35,190 bases of DNA from assembly GCA_017623935.1 (NCBI GenBank), contig JAGAOC010000055.1:1-35190 (forward strand). The letters are read 5' to 3'. The notes below the pieces were generated by a model. That model searched no databases. It was not told where the DNA came from and saw only the letters and a program-made list of their open reading frames with translations. A program made the position numbers and the translations under genes. How positions within the stretch are numbered: position 1 is the first letter of the stretch; every line of letters starts with the position of its first letter. The DNA comes from Agathobacter sp. (GTDB lineage: Bacteria > Bacillota > Clostridia > Lachnospirales > Lachnospiraceae). This document shows, in pieces, positions 24,376 to 32,949 of the stretch.

Positions 24376-25649
24376 AGAAAAAGATCCAGAATCTGTCCCT
24401 GCGGAAATTTTTTATGATGTCGGTGCTCATGACTTTTTGTATGGTGACTGTCTTATCAGGACTCACGATTGCTGGATGTATTGCATTTCGCAATTATCTG
24501 GTCCCGGATTCTAATGCGGTGCTTTTAACAGTAGAGCAGACTTTTTCAGATGGAAGTGTGCATGAAATGATCATGTGGATGGATTATGGGGAAGTCCTGC
24601 AGGATTTTACTTATTCCGCCGAGGATGATGAGATAACATATAGTCAGATCATAGAAGAGAAGTATTCCATAGAGAAGATCGTAAATAGTTCAAAGGCACT
24701 TACACCTAAGCGAAAATTAGCATATCAGGTCTGTGGAGTGGCCATGGTAGCAGTTCCGGTATTTCTCTCTATAACAGGAATTTTGATCTGTGGATTGTAT
24801 TTCTATAAGCGAAAGCTTTCAGAGCCTTTACGGATCTTATCCAATGCGACGGAGCAGATTGCAAAGCAGGATCTGGACTTTTCGTTGGAGTATGGCTGTC
24901 AGGATGAAATGGGGCAGTTGTGTGCTTCCTTTGAACAGATGCGACAGGCACTAGAAGAAAATCATAAGGCGATGTGGGAACTTTTAGAACAACGGAAACT
25001 TATGCAGGCGTCTATTGCCCATGATCTGCGCAATCCGATTGCCATTATCGAAGGATATACAGAATATCTGCAGATGAATCTCTCTGAAGGCAGATTAAGT
25101 CCACAGCGGATGGAACGGATCGTAAATAATCTGAATATGGCAGCAAAACGGTTGGAGCATTATACGGAATCCATCAGAACTTTGAATCAGTTAGAAGATA
25201 TGGAGATCGATCAAAAGAGTATATCTTCTAGTGTATTAGTGGAAGATATCTCAGAGGATCTTAACATGATGGCTTCCAATTCGGACATTTCGCTAAATAT
25301 CAACAACTTACTGCCGGATTGTCAGCTTAAAGTGGATAGCACCATCTTGTATCGGATCTTAGAGAATGTATTTGGAAATGCCCTGCGTTTTGCAGAAAAA
25401 ACCATCTCTATCTCTTTTGAAAAGAAGAAATCTCATCTTTGTATTACAGTGGAAGATGATGGAGAAGGATTTTCAGATGATGTTCTCAGTAAAAATGGAA
25501 AGCTCTTTTTGCCCACACAGCAGGAGGACGGCCATTTAGGAATGGGAATCTCCATGAGCCGTGTGCTCTGTGAGAAACATGGCGGCAATTTAAAATTTCA
25601 TAATAATGAAGATCACCATGCGGTTGTAAAAATAATGATCGCAGTTTGA
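24363..25649 (+). CDS. Sensor histidine kinase
   Basis: This is a two-transmembrane sensor of 428 residues. The helices lie at about 19-42 and 121-145, with a short extracytoplasmic sensor of roughly 75 residues between them, then a HAMP region. The H-box is SIAHDLRNPIAIIEGY with H220, the N-box is ENVFGNALRFA, and the G-boxes are DDGEGF and GHLGMGISM. It is the partner of the preceding OmpR-type regulator, which it overlaps by 13 bases. The following lipoprotein and ABC genes resemble envelope-stress or peptide-response modules, so an envelope signal is possible. Being behind aconitase X genes is unusual. Confidence 0.95.
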   Translation: MESLKKKIQNLSLRKFFMMSVLMTFCMVTVLSGLTIAGCIAFRNYLVPDSNAVLLTVEQTFSDGSVHEMIMWMDYGEVLQDFTYSAEDDEITYSQIIEEKYSIEKIVNSSKALTPKRKLAYQVCGVAMVAVPVFLSITGILICGLYFYKRKLSEPLRILSNATEQIAKQDLDFSLEYGCQDEMGQLCASFEQMRQALEENHKAMWELLEQRKLMQASIAHDLRNPIAIIEGYTEYLQMNLSEGRLSPQRMERIVNNLNMAAKRLEHYTESIRTLNQLEDMEIDQKSISSSVLVEDISEDLNMMASNSDISLNINNLLPDCQLKVDSTILYRILENVFGNALRFAEKTISISFEKKKSHLCITVEDDGEGFSDDVLSKNGKLFLPTQQEDGHLGMGISMSRVLCEKHGGNLKFHNNEDHHAVVKIMIAV

Positions 25650-25677
25650 CCGTTTTTTGACTTTTGTGTTTTATGAT
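25645..25677 (+). promoter_or_regulatory. Candidate response-regulator site and promoter for the lipoprotein/ABC genes
   Basis: TTTGAC occurs twice, at 25645-25650 and 25656-25661, exactly 11 bp apart. This is the one-helical-turn direct repeat typical of OmpR-family binding sites. TATGAT at 25672-25677 is a fair -10 box, but no good -35 lies 17 bases upstream of it, as expected for an activated promoter. The first repeat overlaps the kinase stop codon. Confidence 0.5.
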
Positions 25678-25716
25678 CTCCTTGTAACTTCGGAAAGAAG
25701 AACAAGGAGGTCTATT
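25678..25716 (+). promoter_or_regulatory. SD-hiding, terminator-like hairpin before the lipoprotein gene
   Basis: CTCCTTGT (25678-25685) pairs with ACAAGGAG (25702-25709), and inside it CTTC pairs with GAAG around GGAAA. The 3' arm contains the lipoprotein SD (AAGGAGG, 25704-25710), and a T-run follows shortly. Transcripts arriving from upstream would fold it. A transcript started from the TATGAT box would begin within the left arm. Confidence 0.6.
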
Positions 25717-25720
25717 TTTT

Positions 25721-27145
25721 ATGAAAAAAATAATTGCAATGTTGTTAGCTCTGGGGATGACAGTATCCCTTTGGGGCTGCGGAGAAGAAGGATCAAATAA
25801 TGGTGCGGCAAATAGTGAAGTGACCACTGGAACTGGCACAGATCAGAAGCAGGATGGTGGTAATAAAGCTGCTGGCAGTGGGGAGGTTTCAGAAAATGAA
25901 GAGACAGCGGAAGGTTTACGTATCTTAAATACAGGGGATAATCAAAGCTGCTATACAGAGGCTGGTTACTACTATTTTGCAGAGCCTTCAGAGCTTTCGG
26001 ATGAAAACTGGGGGATGCATCTGATGTATATGGATTTTGCAACAGCCCAGGAAATTTATTTGTGTAACAATGCAGGCTGCAATCATGATACCATAGATTG
26101 CCCAGCGGTATTTTCAGTAGAAGAGTTTCCATGTTTTTCTACAATACCGTTTATTCATGGCAACTCCCTCTATTTTCTCAGTAAAAGCGCGGATCAGGAT
26201 GGAAGTGTGAGTTTTAGCGCAACGGAAGATGGGGTTAATGTTGCAGATGTAGAAAATTCAACATCCTATCTCTATCGGGCTAATATAGACGGAACTGGCA
26301 GAGAAAAGATCTATACTTTTGGAGAGAACGTTACCCTGGAAGATGTGGTAATGGGAGATGATCAGGGAATTTATGTGATCACCAAGACTTTAACGGCAGA
26401 TAAGACTGCAGAAGGTACTTATTTTAATTCTACAGAACGAAAACTGGTATATCTGGATCTGGAAACCTTAGAAGAAAAGATGGTCTGTGATCTGGAGTTT
26501 GGGGACTCTATCAGCTGGAAACTGATCGATTGCTATGGGCAGAATCTGGTCTTTGAAGGATTGGATTATGGAAGAGAAGTGACGAATCAGGAATTATTTG
26601 ATGATGATTCCTATGTGGAATTATATGAACAGTCTAAGGAAGTCATCGCAACAGTAAATATCAACGATGGTAAATTAAATGAAGTGTATCGGATGGCGAA
26701 AGAAAAAGAATCTTCCTTCCTTACAAAAGACAACCTGCTTTATATTTCATGGAAAGAAGATGGTAGGATCATCAGTGTGAATATGGATTCGGGAGAAGAA
26801 AAAGAGGTATGTAAGAGCGGAAACAATTACCTTTTTAGAGCGGTAGGAGATAAACTTTGCTGCACGAATTGGGATCTTGGAGAAGATGCAACCTTCTATT
26901 ATGTGGATACCAAAACAGGGGAAGTGAGTCACTCTGAGTTGGTGAATAAATGCAATGGATGGCGGTTAGAATTTCGGGCGGAGTTGGAGTCTGATATGTT
27001 AATGGTCTATGATTATGAAGCGATCAGAAATCCGGATGATTCCTATGAGATTTCCCGTTATCAGTATGGACTCATTTCCAAAGAAGATCTGTTTTTAGGA
27101 AATGATAATTTCAGAAAGATCGATATGATAAAGGGAGGAATATAG
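25721..27145 (+). CDS. Lipoprotein with probable beta-propeller-like ectodomain
   Basis: The signal peptide ends in a lipobox with C20 (VSLWGC), so it is anchored on the outer face of the membrane. Residues 21-65 are a low-complexity linker rich in G, N, E and T. The rest (to 474) is a beta-rich region of repeated strand motifs (GNSLYFLS, DNLLYISW, TSYLYRANIDG), suggesting a propeller-like fold. A cysteine cluster YLCNNAGCNHDTIDCPA near residue 110 is a pattern I recall from other Lachnospiraceae lipoproteins. The ABC ATPase gene follows 3 bases after the stop. Its role may be sensing or assisting the transporter; no enzyme function is visible. Confidence 0.8.
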   Translation: MKKIIAMLLALGMTVSLWGCGEEGSNNGAANSEVTTGTGTDQKQDGGNKAAGSGEVSENEETAEGLRILNTGDNQSCYTEAGYYYFAEPSELSDENWGMHLMYMDFATAQEIYLCNNAGCNHDTIDCPAVFSVEEFPCFSTIPFIHGNSLYFLSKSADQDGSVSFSATEDGVNVADVENSTSYLYRANIDGTGREKIYTFGENVTLEDVVMGDDQGIYVITKTLTADKTAEGTYFNSTERKLVYLDLETLEEKMVCDLEFGDSISWKLIDCYGQNLVFEGLDYGREVTNQELFDDDSYVELYEQSKEVIATVNINDGKLNEVYRMAKEKESSFLTKDNLLYISWKEDGRIISVNMDSGEEKEVCKSGNNYLFRAVGDKLCCTNWDLGEDATFYYVDTKTGEVSHSELVNKCNGWRLEFRAELESDMLMVYDYEAIRNPDDSYEISRYQYGLISKEDLFLGNDNFRKIDMIKGGI

Positions 27146-27148
27146 GCC

Positions 27149-27892
27149 ATGCTGGAATTAGAACAGATTTCAAAAAAATATAAAGATAAACTGGCGTTAG
27201 ATCAGGTCACCCTTTCTTTGGAAAATGGTATTTATGGATTATTAGGACCAAACGGTGCTGGAAAATCCACGCTCATGAATATCATTACCGGAAACCTTAA
27301 GCCAACTGCCGGACAGGTAAAATGGGATGGAAAAGAAATAAGATCCCTAGGAGCAGATTTCCGGAGTATCATAGGCTATGCTCCTCAGCAGCAGGGCTTA
27401 TATGACACGTTTACAGGAAGACGGTTTCTTTCCTATATGGCAACCTTAAAGGGAATCTCTAAAAAAGAGATGGCAGAAGAAATTAAGAGAGTCTTATCTT
27501 TTGTAAATATGGAAGAGGCGGCAGATCGGATGATCGGCACTTATTCCGGGGGAATGAAACAGAGGATCTTAATTGCTCAGGCAATTCTCGGAGATCCGAA
27601 GCTCATCGTGTTAGATGAGCCTACCGCTGGCTTGGATCCCAAAGAAAGAGTAAGGATCCGAGAGCGGATCCGGGAATTTTCCGGGGATAAGATCATTCTG
27701 GTGTCCCCCCATGTAGTATCGGATATTGAGCCAATAGCAAAAGAGATCATTTTGATCAAATCCGGAAATATCATGGATAGGGATACGGTAGAGCATCTTT
27801 GTCAAAAGTATGGAGAGGCAAAGGATCTAGAAGAAGTTTATATGGAAATCTTCGGAGGGGAGGAAGATCATGCATCGACTGATATCCTTTGA
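27149..27892 (+). CDS. ABC transporter ATP-binding protein
   Basis: This is a 247-residue ATPase of the DrrA/CcmA-like export class. Walker A is LLGPNGAGKSTLMN, the Q-loop region is GYAPQQQGLY, the signature is YSGGMKQR, Walker B is LIVLDEPTAGLDP, and the switch histidine is in SPHVVSDIE. It should drive the large permease encoded next, whose gene overlaps this one by 23 bases. The set lipoprotein-ATPase-permease behind a two-component system fits export or removal of a hydrophobic compound or peptide, but the substrate is not predictable. AGGGAGG lies upstream of the ATG. Confidence 0.93.
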   Translation: MLELEQISKKYKDKLALDQVTLSLENGIYGLLGPNGAGKSTLMNIITGNLKPTAGQVKWDGKEIRSLGADFRSIIGYAPQQQGLYDTFTGRRFLSYMATLKGISKKEMAEEIKRVLSFVNMEEAADRMIGTYSGGMKQRILIAQAILGDPKLIVLDEPTAGLDPKERVRIRERIREFSGDKIILVSPHVVSDIEPIAKEIILIKSGNIMDRDTVEHLCQKYGEAKDLEEVYMEIFGGEEDHASTDIL

Positions 27893-30152
27893 ATTAGATA
27901 AGATATGGCGGAAAAAAGGATTTCTTCTTTCTGTTTGCGTCCTTGTGGTGTTAAATATCTTTCTTCTGTGGTACACCAACCTTTCAGACGGTTTTGCACC
28001 CGCATTATCTTCCTATCAGACTTTTCAGGAGAAGATCGCTCCTATGAGTGAAGCGGAAAAAGCAGACTATATTTTAGAGTTAAAAGAAAAAATAGACGGG
28101 ATATGCCTGGTTCAGGAAGTTCTCTTTATGCAGAGAATGGAAAGTGAAGCTGGTGATGTTTATACAGAACAGACTTTGGCACAGAATCCCGGAGTTTTTG
28201 AAAAATATTATGAGCTATATGAAAGTGGAGAGTATCTAACTTTTACAGATTCCTTAGATCAGGAAAAAGCGTTGATAGATGAGCTTTATGAAGAATGGGA
28301 AAAGGTCTCTTCCTATGAGTCCTATCTGCGATCCGTGCAGGAAAATAAGAACACATTGAGTGGAATCTCTATCTTCGGACAGCAGGATGAGAATAATTTT
28401 TCTGCAAGAAACATTAAGAAAAGTGCAGGGGATTATGCAGTTTTAACTGCAGATCAGATTTCCTGGAGATCGGGCAAAGCTCTTCGGGGAGCTACAGAAA
28501 GCAGCTGGACAGATCTTTTGTTATTATTATCCATCTTCCTTTTTGTAGGAAATCTGATATTAGATGAAAAAGAAAAGAAATTGTTCTATGTGACCCGTGG
28601 GACAAAACATGGGATCATTCCCAGTATCCTTGGAAAATTATCTGCGCTCTTGACTCATTGCCTGTTCATGACAATTTTGCTCTATGGAGTCAATCTGCTC
28701 TATTATGGAGGCACCATCGGTTTGGGAGATCTTACGGCTAGAATTCAGTCAGTGGCGGCATACATGGAAAGCAGCCTTTCTATCTCAATCTGGCAATACA
28801 TATTACTTTCGGTTCTTACGAAAGCTTTGGTACTGTTCGGTATTGGTGGGATCCTTACGGCATTTTGCATAGCAGCAGAGAATATTTTAATGCCTTACCT
28901 GATAGGGATCTTACTCTGGGGAATCAGCTTTCTGTTGTACTCTTTTGTCCCTACTGCTTCAAAATGGACAGTGTTCAAGTACTTGAATTTGGCGGGAATC
29001 ATGAAAACGGAAAACCTCTATGGAGGATATCTAAATCTGGATCTGTTTGGATATCCTGTATCAAGAAGGAGCCTTTCCTGGCTAATTATTATAGCGACTG
29101 TTGTGGTTGGAATTTTATTATGTCTGATCCTGTTTTCAAGAGGCGGTCATTTGGAACTGAAAAATAAAAAGCTGCGAGCATTATTTTCTTTCAAACCTCA
29201 TGGTAGTGCAGTGCTTCATGAAGGGTATAAGATCATGGTAACAAACAAGGCTGGCCTTATTTTGCTTGTTTTTGGAGTTTTGATCGGTTATCGGATCTTA
29301 AGCCAGAGTTATAGTCCTTCTGTTCAGGAGCAGTATTATCAGGATATCATGTTCCAGCTAGAGGGAGAGTTGACAGAGAAAAAAGAGCAACTGATTCTGG
29401 AAGAACAGGCTCGCTACACGGAAGCCTTTGAACAGATTGAGCTGATAGAACAGAAAGTTTTAGAAGGGAAGATCACGGAATCTGCTGCGGAGCAATTAAA
29501 GAGTCAGTGGTATACGATAACCGCCTTTTATCCGTCTTTTGAGCGGGTATGGCAGCAGTATGAGAATATCTGCGAAAATGGCGGAGATTTCATTTATGAT
29601 ACAGGATATCTGTACGTATTTGGTGCGTTGAATGAAGAGATGCTGATCGATCTTTTACTGCTTACTTTGTGCGTTATCTTTGCATTTTCTAATGTGATCT
29701 CTATGGAGGATCAGAGAGGTTCCTGGAATCTCTTAAGTGCAACCAGGCAGGGAAAAAGCAAGATCCTGTGCCATAAATTTGCAATTTGTGGAGTTGCTAC
29801 AGCAGTTGTTTCCTTAATTCCTTTTGTATGCAGGATCATTCGTGTATCTTCCGTCTATCCACTGCGAGGGCTGGGAGATCTGGTAAATAATATTCCATAT
29901 TTTGAGGATTTTCCGCTTTATATATCCATGTGGTTTTTCCTCCTACTGATGGCACTTTCCCAGGCAGTCTGCCTTATGGCGGTAACGACGGTGGTTCTTG
30001 GGCTGTCTTACTGGCGTAAGAATCATGTGCAGACCATTTTCTTTGCAGTCTTACTCTTAGTAGTACCGATGGTGCTTCGACTGCTGGGATTTGATTTTGC
30101 GGAGTGGTTCTCTATCTATCCATTTTATTCCTGGACAGGGAGACTGGGGTAG
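27870..30152 (+). CDS. ABC-2-like permease, two fused half-permeases
   Basis: The 760-residue membrane protein appears to contain the same plan twice. Each half starts with one transmembrane helix after a basic segment (about 15-35; about 455-475). A charged extracytoplasmic helical region follows (40-190; 480-585), then a cluster of about six (first half) or five (second half) helices (210-425; 600-755). The second half begins near H450 (HEGYKIMVTNKAG). The cytoplasmic loops DEKEKKLFYVTRGTKHG and MEDQRGSWNLLSATRQGKS are similar in position and style. With a single ATPase gene upstream, one polypeptide would supply both membrane halves. ATG overlaps the ATPase gene. The substrate is unknown. 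Confidence 0.82.
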   Translation: MHRLISFELDKIWRKKGFLLSVCVLVVLNIFLLWYTNLSDGFAPALSSYQTFQEKIAPMSEAEKADYILELKEKIDGICLVQEVLFMQRMESEAGDVYTEQTLAQNPGVFEKYYELYESGEYLTFTDSLDQEKALIDELYEEWEKVSSYESYLRSVQENKNTLSGISIFGQQDENNFSARNIKKSAGDYAVLTADQISWRSGKALRGATESSWTDLLLLLSIFLFVGNLILDEKEKKLFYVTRGTKHGIIPSILGKLSALLTHCLFMTILLYGVNLLYYGGTIGLGDLTARIQSVAAYMESSLSISIWQYILLSVLTKALVLFGIGGILTAFCIAAENILMPYLIGILLWGISFLLYSFVPTASKWTVFKYLNLAGIMKTENLYGGYLNLDLFGYPVSRRSLSWLIIIATVVVGILLCLILFSRGGHLELKNKKLRALFSFKPHGSAVLHEGYKIMVTNKAGLILLVFGVLIGYRILSQSYSPSVQEQYYQDIMFQLEGELTEKKEQLILEEQARYTEAFEQIELIEQKVLEGKITESAAEQLKSQWYTITAFYPSFERVWQQYENICENGGDFIYDTGYLYVFGALNEEMLIDLLLLTLCVIFAFSNVISMEDQRGSWNLLSATRQGKSKILCHKFAICGVATAVVSLIPFVCRIIRVSSVYPLRGLGDLVNNIPYFEDFPLYISMWFFLLLMALSQAVCLMAVTTVVLGLSYWRKNHVQTIFFAVLLLVVPMVLRLLGFDFAEWFSIYPFYSWTGRLG

Positions 30153-30192
30153 AGGATCAGATGTTATTGAATAAAATAGATGTAAAAAATGG

Positions 30193-30221
30193 TTGACGGT
30201 TTTGGGTGGAGATTTTATCAT
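30193..30221 (+). promoter_or_regulatory. Promoter of the MFS gene
   Basis: TTGACG (30193-30198) and TATCAT (30216-30221) with a 17-base spacer lie in the 94-base gap after the permease gene. The SD AAGGAGATG is close downstream, giving a short leader. Confidence 0.55.
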
Positions 30222-30246
30222 CAGATACAAAAGGAGATGAGCCCAA

Positions 30247-31431
30247 ATGTTACAGAAAATAAAGACAAGCTATGAGCATACCATATACGCCAGTTACATA
30301 GGTTATATTACCCAGGCGATCGTGAACAATTTTGCACCGCTATTGTTTCTTACCTTCGCCAGTTCCTATGATCTGACCTTAGATAAGATCGCCATGATCA
30401 CTACAGTTAATTTTACGGTACAGTTGGTGGTGGATTTCTTATCTGCAAAGGTAATCGATAGATTAGGATATCGAAAAGTCATTGTAGCGGCTCATGTGTT
30501 TGCGGCAGCAGGACTTATGGGCATGGCGGTATTCCCGGAACTGATAGGAAATGAATACGCAGGACTGTTGCTGGCGGTGGTGTTGTATGCCATCGGTGGA
30601 GGGATCATTGAGGTATTGATCAGTCCCATCGTGGAGGCCTGCCCAACGAAAAAGAAAGAGGCAGCCATGAGTTTGCTTCATTCCTTTTATTGCTGGGGAC
30701 ATGTGGGAGTAGTGCTGCTTTCAACGCTGTTTTTTACGCTGTTTGGAATAGAAAATTGGAGAATACTGGCTTGCATATGGGCGATCGTGCCGATCTTTAA
30801 TTTGTTCTATTTTGCATTGGTACCGATTTATCCTATTGTGGAAGAGCATGAGAAAATGGCATTGGGAGATATGTTGAAACAGAAAACTTTCTGGATCTTA
30901 ATGATCCTGATGGTCTGTGCAGGGGCTTCCGAGCAGGCGATGAGCCAGTGGGCGTCCGCATTTGCAGAAAGTGCCTTGAAAGTTTCAAAGACTATGGGAG
31001 ATCTGATGGGACCTTGTATTTTTGCAGTGCTGATGGGAACGGCAAGAGCTATCTATGGAAAATACAGCGATCGGATCCCTCTTAAGAAAATGATGATCAG
31101 TTGTGCAATTTTATGTATCGGTTGTTATGTTATGGCAATCTTTGCTCCAAGTCCTATCTGGGGGCTGGCAGGCTGCGCTGTGTGCGGATTTTCTGTAGGT
31201 ATTTTCTGGCCGGGAACCTTTAGTCTGGCGGCAGTGAAACTTCCGGGAGCTGGAACTGCCATGTATGCGTTTATGGCATTAGCAGGAGATGTGGGCTGTA
31301 GTTCGGGACCGACTCTAGTTGGGATCGTGGCAAATTATTTTGGAGGAGACTTGCAGAGAGGACTGGTTGCAGGAATTCTGTTCCCAGTACTGATACTTGC
31401 AGGAATTTATGCACTGAGAGAGAAGAAGTAA
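30247..31431 (+). CDS. Major facilitator superfamily transporter
   Basis: The 394-residue protein has about twelve hydrophobic segments, with a central charged loop around residues 198-215 (IVEEHEKMALGDMLKQKT) between two six-helix halves. The loop between helices two and three contains DRLGYRKV, the MFS motif A (G-x-x-x-D-R/K-x-G-R-R/K type), and KYSDRIPLKKM is its counterpart in the second half. MFS carriers move small solutes by proton coupling or exchange. The substrate cannot be read from sequence. It has its own promoter and is the last gene before the A+T-rich accessory region. Confidence 0.9.
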   Translation: MLQKIKTSYEHTIYASYIGYITQAIVNNFAPLLFLTFASSYDLTLDKIAMITTVNFTVQLVVDFLSAKVIDRLGYRKVIVAAHVFAAAGLMGMAVFPELIGNEYAGLLLAVVLYAIGGGIIEVLISPIVEACPTKKKEAAMSLLHSFYCWGHVGVVLLSTLFFTLFGIENWRILACIWAIVPIFNLFYFALVPIYPIVEEHEKMALGDMLKQKTFWILMILMVCAGASEQAMSQWASAFAESALKVSKTMGDLMGPCIFAVLMGTARAIYGKYSDRIPLKKMMISCAILCIGCYVMAIFAPSPIWGLAGCAVCGFSVGIFWPGTFSLAAVKLPGAGTAMYAFMALAGDVGCSSGPTLVGIVANYFGGDLQRGLVAGILFPVLILAGIYALREKK

Positions 31432-31484
31432 GAGCATTGTTTTGTTTAGGCGAAACAGAGAGATTATAACACAACAGCAATTTG

Positions 31485-31513
31485 TTGATGCTGATGTTTG
31501 ATAATGGTATACT
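31485..31513 (+). promoter_or_regulatory. Possible promoter of the SAP-domain gene
   Basis: TTGATG (31485-31490) and TATACT (31508-31513) are 17 bases apart in the 122-base gap after the MFS gene. The match is moderate. GAAGGAGA serves as SD before the ATG at 31554. Confidence 0.45.
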
Positions 31514-31553
31514 GCGGGGAGAGAAAACTTTAAATTTGAAGGAGAGAATATAA

Positions 31554-32126
31554 ATGAGTGAAAGACCAGATTTGAATAAGAAATTGGATGGAGAAACTTT
31601 TAGAAGTTTTTACTATTTGAAGGAAGAATTGGTCGGTTTTTGTAGAGAAAACAATTTACCTGTTTCGGGTGGAAAGATAGAGCTTACAGATAGGATTGCC
31701 TATTTTCTTGATACAGGGAAGGTGTTAGAAACTTCTGCAAAAAGAAAAGCAACAATAGATGTGGGATTAATTACAGAGAATACGCTAATTGAATCAAATA
31801 TTGTATGTTCTGAAAAGCATAGAGCCTTTTTTAAAGAAAAAATCGGTAAAAGTTTTTCTTTTAATGTTTTGTTCCAGAAATGGTTAAAGAGCAATGCTGG
31901 AAAGACTTATGGTGATGCAATTAATGCATATTTTCAGATTTTAGAAGAAAAGAAAAAGGGGAAAACAACGATTGATAAGCAATTTGAGTATAATACATAT
32001 ATCCGAGATTTCTTCGAAGATAATCAGGGTAGAAGTTTGGATGAAGCTATTACCTGTTGGAAATATAAAAAGAGTTTGCAAGGACACAATCGATATGAAA
32101 AGTCTGACCTCATTGCGTTAGACTGA
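31554..32126 (+). CDS. SAP-domain protein
   Basis: Residues about 20-52 (LKEELVGFCRENNLPVSGGK) form a SAP-like helix-extension-helix, a motif that often binds DNA or RNA. The rest, to residue 190, matches a conserved C-terminal domain that I recall in many Firmicutes SAP proteins (DUF6434-like; IVCSEKHRAFFKEKIGKSFS, then KTTIDKQFEYNTYIRDFF). No catalytic residues are evident and the cellular role is unknown. The gene is visibly more A+T-rich than the ones before it, with frequent TTT, AAA and GAA codons. It stands between the MFS gene and a Nudix gene near an insertion sequence, so it may have been acquired. Confidence 0.82.
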   Translation: MSERPDLNKKLDGETFRSFYYLKEELVGFCRENNLPVSGGKIELTDRIAYFLDTGKVLETSAKRKATIDVGLITENTLIESNIVCSEKHRAFFKEKIGKSFSFNVLFQKWLKSNAGKTYGDAINAYFQILEEKKKGKTTIDKQFEYNTYIRDFFEDNQGRSLDEAITCWKYKKSLQGHNRYEKSDLIALD

Positions 32127-32191
32127 CAAATTTTAGACTTCTGTTGAGTCTGAGAGCACGCGAAGATTTGAATTTGTAGAGGTGAATTTAT

Positions 32192-32677
32192 ATGATAGTT
32201 GTGGATAGTAAAGGAAATGAATTTCTTAATATTATTAATGTTGACGAAGAAAATGCAGATAACCAATATGAGCCAATTAATCATTGTTTAGCTGTTGTAA
32301 AAATAGAAAATGATTATCTTATGGGGTGGAATAAATGGCGTCAAGACTGGGAAATCTTTGGGGGGTGCAGAGAAGATAACGAAACATTAAAAGAATGTAT
32401 TATTCGTGAATGTCAAGAAGAATTAGGCTTATCAGATGTTGAGTATGAATATTTGGGGGTGATGTATTTTAAAATGGCACCTGGATATTTTAATCCAGAA
32501 TGGCATTATGAATATGGTGGTTTGTACGGAGTAACATTACCAAAGGAATATCTTGAAATCATAGAAAAGTATAGAACTGATAAAGAAGAAGTTGAAAAAC
32601 TTGCTTTTTATAGTGATATTAAGGGAAAAGAAAAAATAGCACCTATTGATGAGATGTTATTAGAATATTGGAAATAG
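32192..32677 (+). CDS. Nudix hydrolase
   Basis: The Nudix box GGCREDNETLKECIIREC-QEELGL (about residues 71-93) fits G-x5-E-x7-R-E-U-x-E-E-x-G-U in full, so the metal-binding glutamates are present. Nudix enzymes cleave nucleoside diphosphates linked to another group; the substrate is open. Its length of 161 residues is normal. The SD is AGAGGTG. The gene is A+T-rich like its SAP neighbour, with a 65-base gap containing only a weak hairpin. The IS91-like element begins about 12 bases after its stop codon. Confidence 0.88.
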   Translation: MIVVDSKGNEFLNIINVDEENADNQYEPINHCLAVVKIENDYLMGWNKWRQDWEIFGGCREDNETLKECIIRECQEELGLSDVEYEYLGVMYFKMAPGYFNPEWHYEYGGLYGVTLPKEYLEIIEKYRTDKEEVEKLAFYSDIKGKEKIAPIDEMLLEYWK

Positions 32678-32864
32678 ACAACTTCCAATTGAACAAAATC
32701 GCTGCGCGATGGCCTGCCAAGGCTGTGGCGCAGTTTTCTACTTTTTCTAAAAAAGGCAGTGACAGGATTGTCCCAAGATAGTATTGTTAAAGTACGACCA
32801 ATAACAAACTTCAAACACGGGCTTAGTCCCGACAACTGCCTATGAAAAGAATACCACTTTCAGG

Positions 32865-32889
32865 CTGCTTACACAAGCAGTTTTATTTT
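32865..32889 (+). terminator. Terminator-like hairpin in the IS leader
   Basis: CTGCTT-ACAC-AAGCAG is followed by TTTTATTTT. It lies 67 bases ahead of the recombinase start and would stop transcripts entering from outside. Confidence 0.6.
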
Positions 32890-32898
32890 GCAAATGCT

Positions 32899-32949
32899 CC
32901 TCCATGATAGGTAGTTACTGTTGCTATTACTACTTTTATTTCATGGAGG
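32899..32949 (+). promoter_or_regulatory. SD-hiding hairpin before the IS recombinase gene
   Basis: CCTCCATGA (32899-32907) and TCATGGAGG (32941-32949) form a perfect 9-bp stem. The 3' arm is the SD of the recombinase, 6 bases before ATG. GTAGT/ACTAC can pair inside the loop. Folding would block translation of both coupled genes in read-through RNA. Confidence 0.65.

Noticed and set aside
32127-32191. AGACT/AGTCT hairpin between the SAP and Nudix genes as a terminator
   Set aside because: The stem is only five base pairs and no T-run follows.
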